Of a DNA stretch of 20,686 bases, positions 15,056-20,686 are shown in pieces. This DNA is from Actinobacteria bacterium RBG_16_64_13. GTDB lineage: Bacteria; Actinomycetota; Thermoleophilia; RBG-16-64-13. Numbering within the stretch: position 1 is the stretch's first letter; every line of letters starts with the position of its first letter. A program made the translations under genes and the position numbers. The DNA is taken from contig MELN01000022.1 of the NCBI GenBank assembly GCA_001768675.1, positions 83,429 to 104,114 on the forward strand, in the 5' to 3' direction. The notes beneath the pieces were generated by a model. It ran no database searches, had not been told where the DNA came from, and saw nothing but the letters and a program-made list of their open reading frames with translations.

Positions 15056-16234
15056 GTGCCGTTGAGTGAGAGGGACACGAGCTATCTGAAGCGGGCGATG
15101 GACCTGGCCGAGCTGAGCCGGGGTCGCACGAGCCCGAATCCGCTGGTAGGCGCCGTCATCGTGCGTGGCGCGGATGTTCTCGGTGAGGGGTACCACATCG
15201 GTCCGGGGCACGATCACGCGGAGGTGGCAGCCATGCGGGACGCTCTTCGCGGCGCCGGCGTGGCGGCCGGCACCGACCTGACGCGCGCCGATGAGTCTGT
15301 CAGGGCCGTTCTGGGCGGAGCCACCATGTACGTCAGCCTCGAACCTTGTTGCACATATGGCCGGACTCCGCCCTGCACCGATGCGCTCATCGCCGGAGGT
15401 TTCGGCAGGGTGGTGGTGGGCGCGATCGACCCTTCTTTGGAAGTGAACGGCACCGGAGCCGATCTCCTGAAAGGCGCCGGGATCCAGGTGGAACTCGCCG
15501 ACGGAGAGGTGGCGCATGCCGCGAGGCGGCAGAACGATGCGCTGCGAAAGGTCGTGACGACTGGCCTGCCGTTCGTCACTTACAAATACGCAATGAGCCT
15601 GGACGGCCGTGTCGCGACCGATTCGGGCGACTCTCGCTGGATATCGAGTGCCGAAAGCCGCAGCCGGGTGCACCAGTGGAGAGCGTGGTCAGACGCCGTT
15701 ATGGTGGGAGTGGGCACGCAACTCGCCGATGATCCGAGGCTGACCGCCCGGGACGCGGGGTGCGAGCGGCAACCGCTACGGGTCGTGATCGACCGGGAAT
15801 TACGGCTCCGCCGAGAAAGCGCCTTGGTGGAGACCGCGGGCGAGGGGCCAGTGCTGGCCATCTGTGGATCCGAGGTGGCGGCCGCGCGGCGCGCAGAAGT
15901 CGACTCATGGGGGGTAGAGACGGCAGTCGTGGGCTCAGGGGACGACGGGACTCTCGATCCATTGGCCGTCGGCCGGTATCTCGTGTCCCGCGACGTCTTG
16001 GCCGTTCTTCTCGAGGGTGGGCCGCGCTTGGCCGGCGCCTGGTGGGCCGCAGGACTCGTCGACAAGATCACCGCGTTCGTGTGCCCGCGTCTGTTCTCCG
16101 GGGAGGACGATCGGAGCCCCCTGCACGGAGTGGGCGCCCGTCTTGTCGAGGATGGCACCGAGTTGCGAGAGGTGACCGTGGAGCAGATCGGGTCGGATGC
16201 GCTCGTGACCGGATACACCGGAGGGCCCTTCTGA
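15056..16234 (+). CDS. ribD: Bifunctional pyrimidine deaminase / pyrimidine reductase RibD
   Basis: Carries out the second and third steps of riboflavin synthesis: deamination of the GTP cyclohydrolase II product, then NADPH-dependent reduction of its ribosyl group. 392 residues. The deaminase domain (1-150) has TSPNPLVGAVIV (25-36), the zinc/catalytic HAE (54-56) and EPCCTYGRTPPC (96-107, zinc ligands Cys98 and Cys107). The reductase domain (about 175-392) shows YKYAMSLDGRVAT, SRWISSAESR, VGVGTQLADDPRLTAR and LLEGGPRLAGAWW. Compared with the usual domain, about 19 extra residues lie between HAE and EPC, and the His usually seen in EPCxHxGRTPPC is Thr. GTG 15056 is preferred: AAGGGG lies seven bases upstream. 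A TTG at 15020 in frame lies inside the riboswitch platform. Confidence 0.95.
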   Translation: MPLSERDTSYLKRAMDLAELSRGRTSPNPLVGAVIVRGADVLGEGYHIGPGHDHAEVAAMRDALRGAGVAAGTDLTRADESVRAVLGGATMYVSLEPCCTYGRTPPCTDALIAGGFGRVVVGAIDPSLEVNGTGADLLKGAGIQVELADGEVAHAARRQNDALRKVVTTGLPFVTYKYAMSLDGRVATDSGDSRWISSAESRSRVHQWRAWSDAVMVGVGTQLADDPRLTARDAGCERQPLRVVIDRELRLRRESALVETAGEGPVLAICGSEVAAARRAEVDSWGVETAVVGSGDDGTLDPLAVGRYLVSRDVLAVLLEGGPRLAGAWWAAGLVDKITAFVCPRLFSGEDDRSPLHGVGARLVEDGTELREVTVEQIGSDALVTGYTGGPF

Positions 16235-16899
16235 TGTTCACGGGTCTGGTGGAAGAGGTCGGCGTGGTGCGCCGCATGGAGCGCCGAGGAGAAGGGGGTC
16301 GATTGAGCGTCCAGGCGCAAGTGGTCCTGGAAGGGGCGAAGCTGGGTGATTCGATCGCCGTGAGCGGCGCCTGCCTGACCGTGGTGGATCTTCGCCAGGG
16401 CGGCTTCACCGTGGACTGCATGCCCGAGACCCTACGGCAGACGACGCTGGGATCGGCGGCGGGGGGAGATCGTGTGAATCTCGAGCGGTCTTTGGCGGTC
16501 GGTGGGCGCATGGGTGGTCATTTGGTGCTGGGGCATGTCGACGCCGTGGCCGAGGTGTTGGCGGTCGAGCGGGCCGGGGCGGCGTGGGGAGTGAGGTTCT
16601 CCCTCCCGGCAGAGATCAGGGCATGCATCGCCCCCAAGGGATCGGTCGCGATAGACGGCATATCACTCACGGTCATCGGGGTGGACGAGGATGGTTTCGA
16701 AGTGGGGATCATTCCGCACACTCTCAAAGAAACCACACTTGGCTGGGTGCAAGCAGGCCTTCGTGTGAACGTGGAAGCCGACGTCCTCGCTCGGTATGTG
16801 CAGCGGGCGCTGGATGTCCGCCGAGAAGACGGCGAGCATCGAACAAAGGCTCCTTCTGGTCTGACCGAGGAGCTACTAAGGGAACAGGGATTCGTATGA
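16234..16899 (+). CDS. ribE: Riboflavin synthase alpha subunit
   Basis: Catalyses the last step, dismutation of two 6,7-dimethyl-8-ribityllumazines into riboflavin and the pyrimidine substrate. 221 residues with the expected internal duplication: the first lumazine-binding repeat opens MFTGLVEEVG and contains GDSIAVSGACLTVV (38-51) and PETLRQTTLG; the second contains GGHLVLGHVD (94-103), KGSVAIDGISLTVIGV (135-150) and IPHTLKETTLG. The C-terminal tail (about 25 residues, ending EELLREQGFV) follows the ring-forming helix. The ATG at 16234 shares its A with the ribD stop (TGATG) and the stop overlaps ribBA as ATGA, so translation is probably coupled throughout the operon. Confidence 0.97.
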   Translation: MFTGLVEEVGVVRRMERRGEGGRLSVQAQVVLEGAKLGDSIAVSGACLTVVDLRQGGFTVDCMPETLRQTTLGSAAGGDRVNLERSLAVGGRMGGHLVLGHVDAVAEVLAVERAGAAWGVRFSLPAEIRACIAPKGSVAIDGISLTVIGVDEDGFEVGIIPHTLKETTLGWVQAGLRVNVEADVLARYVQRALDVRREDGEHRTKAPSGLTEELLREQGFV

Positions 16900-18155
16900 G
16901 AGACCGGACGGACTTCGCCACCATCGAAGAGGCTCTGGAGGAGATGAAGAGCGGGCGCATGGTGGTTGTCGTCGATGACGAGGATAGGGAGAACGAGGGC
17001 GATCTGACCATGGCGGGACAGTTCGTCTCTGCCGAGGCGATCAACTTCATGGCCGTACATGGGCGGGGGCTCATTTGTCTCGCCATAACCGAAGAGCGCG
17101 CCCAGACTCTGCGTCTCCACGCGATGGCTCGGGAGAATCAATCCCGTTTCGGGACTGCTTTCACCGTGTCCATCGAGGCCCGTCAGGGGGTGACCACCGG
17201 CATCTCGGCGGCTGATCGCGCCCACACCATTCAGGTGGCTATCGACCCGCGTAGCCGGGCGGAGGATCTGGTTCAGCCGGGACACGTCTTTCCGCTGGTG
17301 GCTCGGCCGGGCGGGGTCCTGGCGCGAGCAGGGCAGACGGAAGCGGCGGTGGACCTGGCGCGCTTGGCGGGGCTGATCCCGGCCGGAGTGATCTGCGAGG
17401 TCATGAACGATGACGGGACGATGGCGCGGGTGCCCGATCTGGTGCGCTACTGCGAACGGCACGGACTGAAGATGGTCACCGTCGCCGATCTAATCCGGTA
17501 TCGCCGGCGTACGGAGAAGCTTGTACGCCAGGTGGCTGCCGTGCGGATGCCCACGAGTTCCGGGGACTTCGTGGCCTATGGCTATGAGAGCGTCCTCGAC
17601 GGTGAGCAGCACCTGGCGCTTGTGAAGGGCGACGTGGCAGGCAAGGAGAACGTGCTGGTACGGGTCCACTCTGAGTGCCTCACCGGCGACGTGTTCCACT
17701 CGCTGCGGTGCGATTGCGGCGAGCAGCTGCAGGCCGCGTTGGATCTCATCGAGGAGGAAGGCCAAGGAGTGCTTCTGTACATGGCTCAAGAAGGGCGTGG
17801 GATCGGGCTGCTCAACAAGTTGCGCGCCTACGAACTGCAGGAGCAGGGTCGCGACACTGTCGAAGCCAATGTTGAGCTGGGGTTCGCGCCGGATCTCCGC
17901 GACTATGGCATCGGCGCGCAGATCCTGGTCGACTTGGGGCTGACGTCTATCCGCATCATGACCAACAACCCCCGGAAGCTCGTCGGGCTTGAGGGGTATG
18001 GCCTCACGGTCGCGGAGCGGGTCCCGCTGGAGGTCAAGCCGACCGAGGACAACCTCCGCTATCTGCAGGTCAAGAAGGAGAAGCTGGGGCATATCCTCCA
18101 TCATCAGGGACTGCAATATGCTGAAGAAGACGGAAAGGACGGCGGAGATGAGTGA
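16896..18155 (+). CDS. ribBA: Bifunctional 3,4-dihydroxy-2-butanone 4-phosphate synthase / GTP cyclohydrolase II
   Basis: Supplies both starting branches of riboflavin synthesis: a four-carbon unit from ribulose 5-phosphate and the pyrimidine precursor from GTP. 419 residues. The N-terminal RibB domain (1-205) has VVVVDDEDRENEGDL (23-37), GRGLICLAIT, QPGHVFPLVARPGGVLARAG and VICEVMNDDGTMAR. The C-terminal RibA domain has RVHSECLTGDVFHSLRCDCG with the zinc ligands Cys261, Cys272 and Cys274, then YMAQEGRGIGLLNKLRAYEL and LTSIRIMTNNPRK. Both domains look complete; the fused arrangement is common. ATG 16896 overlaps the ribE stop. The ribH start lies within its final codons. Confidence 0.97.
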   Translation: MRDRTDFATIEEALEEMKSGRMVVVVDDEDRENEGDLTMAGQFVSAEAINFMAVHGRGLICLAITEERAQTLRLHAMARENQSRFGTAFTVSIEARQGVTTGISAADRAHTIQVAIDPRSRAEDLVQPGHVFPLVARPGGVLARAGQTEAAVDLARLAGLIPAGVICEVMNDDGTMARVPDLVRYCERHGLKMVTVADLIRYRRRTEKLVRQVAAVRMPTSSGDFVAYGYESVLDGEQHLALVKGDVAGKENVLVRVHSECLTGDVFHSLRCDCGEQLQAALDLIEEEGQGVLLYMAQEGRGIGLLNKLRAYELQEQGRDTVEANVELGFAPDLRDYGIGAQILVDLGLTSIRIMTNNPRKLVGLEGYGLTVAERVPLEVKPTEDNLRYLQVKKEKLGHILHHQGLQYAEEDGKDGGDE

Positions 18156-18636
18156 CAAGGGGCGCGTGTTCGAGGGGTTTTTGCAGGGAGAAGGTCTTCG
18201 GTTCGCCATCGTGGTGAGCCGGTTCAACGAATTCATCGGCAGCAAGCTGCTGGCCGGCGCGCGCGACTGCCTCACCCGGCATGGAGTAAGCGAGACCGAC
18301 GTGGACGTCGCCTGGGTCCCGGGAGCGCTGGAGATCCCCCTGATCGCCCAGAGGATGGCCGGGAGCAAGAGGTACGACGCTGTCATCTGCCTTGGCGCAG
18401 TGATCCGGGGCGGAACGCCCCATTTCGACTATGTAGCCGGTCAGGTGGCGAAAGGCATCGCCCAAGTGCAGTTGGACGCCGGAGTGCCCGTCGTTTTTGG
18501 CGTGCTCACCACGGAAACCATCGAGCAGGCGGTGGAACGGGCGGGGACGAAGGCCGGCAACAGAGGCTGGGATGCCGCCATGTCGGCGATCGAGATGGCG
18601 ACCCTTATTCGCGGACTGGAAACGAGCGCCGGCTAG
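18148..18636 (+). CDS. ribH: 6,7-dimethyl-8-ribityllumazine synthase
   Basis: Condenses the RibB and RibD-branch products into lumazine, the substrate of RibE; forms pentamers or icosahedral shells. 162 residues. Motifs: FAIVVSRFNEFIG (19-31), WVPGALEIPL (56-65), CLGAVIRGGTPHFDYVAGQ (81-99, with the catalytic His92), FGVLTTETIEQAVERAG and GNRGWDAAMSAIEM. I chose ATG 18148, inside the last codons of ribBA, since the protein aligns from MSDKGRVFEG; in-frame codons further upstream lie within ribBA and look unlike RibH. It is the last gene of the rib operon and converges on rpmB, with a strong hairpin spanning its stop codon. Confidence 0.97.
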   Translation: MSDKGRVFEGFLQGEGLRFAIVVSRFNEFIGSKLLAGARDCLTRHGVSETDVDVAWVPGALEIPLIAQRMAGSKRYDAVICLGAVIRGGTPHFDYVAGQVAKGIAQVQLDAGVPVVFGVLTTETIEQAVERAGTKAGNRGWDAAMSAIEMATLIRGLETSAG

Positions 18637-18643
18637 GCGCTCG
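18623..18643. terminator. Hairpin between convergent ribH and rpmB, possible shared terminator
   Basis: CGAGCGCC (18623-18630) and GGCGCTCG (18636-18643) form a perfect 8-bp stem with a 5-base loop, spanning the ribH stop codon. Read on the minus strand the stem is followed by TTTCC, so it would serve rpmB better than ribH; on the plus strand a second smaller stem (TCGCG/CGCGA, 18641-18655) overlaps it. No long T tract exists on either strand. Confidence 0.5.
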
Positions 18644-18658
18644 CGACCGGCGCGAAGG

Positions 18659-18850
18659 TCAGGCTACCTTCTCTACCTTGTGGGCCTTGAGGCACTTGGC
18701 GCACACGTAAGCCTTGGCTGGCTTGCCGTCGACTTGGATGCGCACCTTCTGGACGTTGGGGTCCCAGCGGCGCGGAGTGGCGCGCATGGAGTGGCTCCTG
18801 TTGTTGCCGAAGCTAGGTTTCTTGCCGCAGATCACGCACACCTTGGACAT
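18659..18850 (-). CDS. rpmB: 50S ribosomal protein L28
   Basis: Structural protein of the large ribosomal subunit, 63 residues. The sequence begins MSKVCVICGKKPSFGNNRSH, followed by SMRATPRRWDPNVQKVRI, the typical L28 core. Two CxxC pairs (Cys5/Cys8 and Cys50/Cys53) make this the zinc-binding form rather than the cysteine-free paralogue used under zinc limitation. ATG at 18850 has GGGA just upstream. It stands alone on the minus strand, divergent from the DUF1858-Asp23-FakA genes, an arrangement common for rpmB in Gram-positive bacteria. Confidence 0.97.
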   Translation of the reverse strand: MSKVCVICGKKPSFGNNRSHSMRATPRRWDPNVQKVRIQVDGKPAKAYVCAKCLKAHKVEKVA

Positions 18851-18894
18851 TCCCGGTCATCCTTCGTCGAATTGCCCACACTGGGGAGTGGCAT

Positions 18895-18924
18895 AGTATG
18901 CCGCAGTGGGCGGTGCTCTGACAA
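18895..18924 (-). promoter_or_regulatory. Candidate rpmB promoter
   Basis: On the minus strand TTGTCA (18924-18919, five of six matches to the consensus -35) is followed after 18 bases by CATACT (18900-18895, -10 like). RNA would start near 18888, giving a leader of roughly 38 bases before the ATG. The -10 lies inside an 11-base perfect palindrome, GCATAGTATGC (18891-18901), which might be an operator or chance. GCCCAC (18874-18879) and GTGGGC (18906-18911) form looser inverted arms around it. Confidence 0.5.
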
Positions 18925-18966
18925 GTGCCTGGCTGCAACGAGGACTCGTGCGTCCATTCGGTACGA

Positions 18967-18972
18967 TAGAAT
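18967..18972 (+). promoter_or_regulatory. Candidate -10 box for the DUF1858 gene
   Basis: TAGAAT at this position matches five of six bases of the -10 consensus and lies about 42 bases before the proposed start and 30 before the AAAGGAGA ribosome binding site. No good -35 is seen at standard spacing. It is the best promoter candidate for the plus-strand genes here. Confidence 0.3.
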
Positions 18973-19013
18973 ACAAGCCATGGTAGACAGGCTGCCAGGG
19001 AAAGGAGACGGCC

Positions 19014-19226
19014 ATCTTCACCAAGGATATGTCGATAATGGAGGCGCTGCAGGCCGATCCGCGCGCCCGCGACGTATTCGTCGCCTACGGGATGGGGTGC
19101 ATCGGCTGCATGGGTGTGAGCATGGAGTCCATCGAGGATGGCGCCAAGATGCACGGCATCGATACTGAGGCCATCCTGGCTGAGTTGAACAAGCTCAGCG
19201 CGTTGCGCGAGCCAGCGGGCAAGTGA
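19014..19226 (+). CDS. DUF1858-domain redox-disulfide protein, apparent ATC start
   Basis: A 70-residue protein of the DUF1858 / hybrid-cluster-protein-associated disulfide family. It reads, from the proposed start, xFTKDMSIMEAL, then VAYGMGCIGCMGVS with Cys29 and Cys32, then IEDGAKMHGID. Family members normally begin M-I-T-K-D-M, which aligns with codons from 19014. That codon is ATC. A strong AAGGAG (19002-19007) lies six bases before it. The first standard start in frame, ATG 19029, is 21 bases from that site and would remove the TKD stretch; in-frame codons upstream reach a TAG at 18984 without ATG, GTG or TTG. The conservative alternative is 19029-19226 (65 residues). The function of these CxxC mini-proteins is not established; a redox or metal role is presumed. 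Confidence 0.8.
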   Translation: MFTKDMSIMEALQADPRARDVFVAYGMGCIGCMGVSMESIEDGAKMHGIDTEAILAELNKLSALREPAGK

Positions 19227-19251
19227 CGGGAGACGGCGGGGCGGTGTACAG

Positions 19252-19614
19252 GTGAGCCGGACTGGGAATGACGGTGCCGTCGAGGGGCGCATGGTCGTTA
19301 CCGACCGAGCCATCGCGGACATAGTGGGTTGGACGGCCCTCGAGTGCTACGGGATCGTGGGGATGGCGTCCCCCAACCTGCGGAGAGGAGTGGCGTCGCT
19401 GCTCTCGCGGGCCCGGCTGCATCAGGGCATCAAGGTGGAGCAGGACTCGGAGCAGCTGCGGGTCAAGCTCTACATCATCGTCGAATACGGTCTGAACGTG
19501 GCCGAGGTCGCCGGAAACGTCCGTTCGCAGGTGGCCTACAACGTGGAGCAGATGCTCGGTAGATCCATAACCGCCCTTCAGATCTATGTGCAAGGGGTCC
19601 GGGTTGGCGAGTGA
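19252..19614 (+). CDS. Asp23/Gls24-family (DUF322) protein
   Basis: 120 residues with the compact Asp23 fold signatures: VTDRAIADIVGWTALECYGI (about 17-36) followed by VGMASPN, then VKLYIIVEYGLNVAEVAGNV and a final VNVxVQGV-like strand ALQIYVQGVRV. Family members such as AmaP/Asp23 and YloU-type proteins are linked to the cell envelope or stress, and YloU-like forms are encoded directly before the DAK2 kinase gene, as here. Start GTG 19252 lies 25 bases after the DUF1858 stop; no obvious strong ribosome binding site. The molecular role of YloU-type proteins is poorly known. Confidence 0.9.
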   Translation: MSRTGNDGAVEGRMVVTDRAIADIVGWTALECYGIVGMASPNLRRGVASLLSRARLHQGIKVEQDSEQLRVKLYIIVEYGLNVAEVAGNVRSQVAYNVEQMLGRSITALQIYVQGVRVGE

Positions 19615-20686
19615 CGACGGAGCGCAGCTGACGGTCTCCGTAGCTCGGGCTCTTCTGGCCTCCGGCTTCCACGCGCTGGAGGAGCGGAAGCAAGAGATCA
19701 ACGACCTCAACGTGTACCCGGTCCCGGATGGCGATACGGGCACCAACCTAGCCCTGACGATGCGGAGTCTCTTGGAGGCCACCGCCAGGCTTTCCGAAGA
19801 GGTCTCGGAGCGCGAGCTGTGCGCCGCGATCTCACAGGCGGCCCTTATGGGGGCCAGAGGCAACAGCGGGGTGATCCTCTCTCAGATCATCCGTGGTGCG
19901 ATGGAAGTCCTGGGGCAAGAAGGAACGGTCACTGGGGATGTTCTCAAGTCAGCGTTCCAGAATGCCACCGAGACGGCGTATAGGGCCGTTCGGAAGCCGG
20001 TCGAAGGGACGATGTTGACTGTCCTTCGTGAGATGGCGGAGGCCGCAGCAGAGGCTCCGGAGGGGTGGGCCCGGAGGCCGTTGATGGAGCGCGTCATCGC
20101 AGCAGGCTGGAAGAGCGTGGAGAAGACACCGTCGCTCCTGCGTGTCCTCGCAGATGCGGGTGTGGTCGATGCGGGCGGCTACGGCCTCGTTGTGCTCATC
20201 GAGGGCGCCGCGAACGGCCGCAGCGGTTGGGAGACTCCCATCGCCACCAGGGTGACGCGGCCCCTCCTGGTGGACGGAGCAGCATACGAAGACTCCCCCG
20301 AAGAGGAGAGCGAGTTCACGTACTGCACGAGCTTCCTGCTCACCGGGCAAGCGCTCGACCAGGCCTACTTTGAGGAAGCCCTTGGGCGTCTGGGCGACAG
20401 CCTCTTGGTGGTCGGTGACAAGGACCAGCTCAAGGTGCACGTGCACACCGACGACCCCGGGAAGGTCCTGACCCTCGCTTCGGCGCGCGGGATCTTGAGC
20501 GAGATCGAGATCGACAACATGAAGCAGCAGACCGCGCAGCGCACGGAGCGCCTGGCGCGGGCGGCGGCCCAGTCCGTGGCCGACGCGGGGCTGACGCAGG
20601 TCGTGGCAGTTGTATCCGGCGAGGGGAACAAGGCTCTGTTCCGCAGCTTGGGAGTCGGTCTCATCGTCGAGGGTGGGCAATCGATG
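19604..20686 (+). CDS. fakA: DAK2-domain fatty acid kinase catalytic subunit-like protein (FakA/YloV), 3'-truncated
   Basis: 361 codons are visible and the frame runs off the end of the window; full-length relatives are about 550 residues. The N-terminal DAK2 (DhaL-like) domain has the nucleotide/Mg site NVYPVPDGDTGTNL (36-49), LMGARGNSGVILSQIIRG (about 88-105) and VVDAGGYGLVVLIEG (about 187-201); the middle domain includes FTYCTSFLL and KVHVHTDDPGKVL. In Firmicutes FakA phosphorylates fatty acids held by FakB, feeding phospholipid synthesis; that role is carried over by homology. TTG 19604 has AAGGGG six bases upstream and overlaps the Asp23 gene, suggesting coupling. An in-frame ATG at 19586 lacks a ribosome binding site. 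Confidence 0.92.
   Translation, partial: MASDDGAQLTVSVARALLASGFHALEERKQEINDLNVYPVPDGDTGTNLALTMRSLLEATARLSEEVSERELCAAISQAALMGARGNSGVILSQIIRGAMEVLGQEGTVTGDVLKSAFQNATETAYRAVRKPVEGTMLTVLREMAEAAAEAPEGWARRPLMERVIAAGWKSVEKTPSLLRVLADAGVVDAGGYGLVVLIEGAANGRSGWETPIATRVTRPLLVDGAAYEDSPEEESEFTYCTSFLLTGQALDQAYFEEALGRLGDSLLVVGDKDQLKVHVHTDDPGKVLTLASARGILSEIEIDNMKQQTAQRTERLARAAAQSVADAGLTQVVAVVSGEGNKALFRSLGVGLIVEGGQSM

Noticed and set aside
18980..19168. ATG 18980 as the start of an overlapping gene covering the DUF1858 region
   Set aside because: It reads in another frame, gives an Arg/Gly/His-rich product without motifs, and lacks a ribosome binding site; the DUF1858 frame is clearly the real one.
1..20686. 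Mobile elements, CRISPR arrays, defence genes, tRNA or rRNA genes
   Set aside because: No transposase or integrase motifs, no spaced direct repeats and no tRNA-like cloverleaf were seen; every sizeable region is explained by conserved metabolic or housekeeping genes.

Overview
The window is 20.7 kb of dense, high-GC bacterial chromosome with many GTG and a few TTG starts and frequent 1-4 base stop/start overlaps. The run metK - priA - def - fmt - rpe - ribD - ribE - ribBA - ribH, then convergent rpmB, then Asp23 - FakA (DAK2), is the order seen in many Actinobacteriota and related Gram-positive lineages. PriA keeps an intact Walker A and all eight zinc-site cysteines, unlike the degenerate PriA of classical actinomycetes. 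A deep-branching, possibly anaerobic actinobacterium (Coriobacteriia-, Thermoleophilia- or similar) fits best. That placement is inference. I see no transposase, integrase, CRISPR array, tRNA or rRNA.

Layout. (1) 1-816: 3' end of a COG1306/DUF4015 glycoside-hydrolase-like protein, convergent with an adenine deaminase gene (813-2546, minus strand); the two stop codons share one CTAG. (2) 2633-8999: an apparent operon made of a tandem-ACT protein, a complete branched-chain-amino-acid-type ABC importer (LivH, LivM, LivG, lipoprotein receptor, LivF) and a phenylacetate-CoA ligase-family enzyme. The natural reading is import of an amino acid or aromatic acid, CoA activation of an aryl acid, and a small ligand-sensing protein. 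(3) 9071-14843: metK, priA, def, fmt and rpe (SAM synthesis, replication restart, N-formyl-Met handling, pentose phosphate pathway). The rRNA methyltransferase gene rsmB, often found between fmt and rpe, is absent. (4) 14880-18636: an FMN riboswitch followed by ribD-ribE-ribBA-ribH, a full set for riboflavin synthesis from GTP and ribulose 5-phosphate apart from the phosphatase step. (5) 18659-20686: rpmB on the minus strand, then a DUF1858 CxxC mini-protein that seems to start at a non-canonical ATC codon, an Asp23-family protein and the 5' part of a FakA-like DAK2 kinase that runs off the window.

No stretch over 300 bases lacks a gene. The longest gaps are the riboflavin leader (14844-15055, filled by the FMN riboswitch) and the rpmB/DUF1858 divergent region (18851-19013, with a good rpmB promoter candidate). 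Most content is conserved housekeeping. The points most worth a second look are the ATC start of the DUF1858 gene, the riboswitch platform that seems to hide the ribD ribosome binding site, the ACT-Liv-PaaK cassette with its departures from usual order and motif, and an insertion in the RibD deaminase domain.
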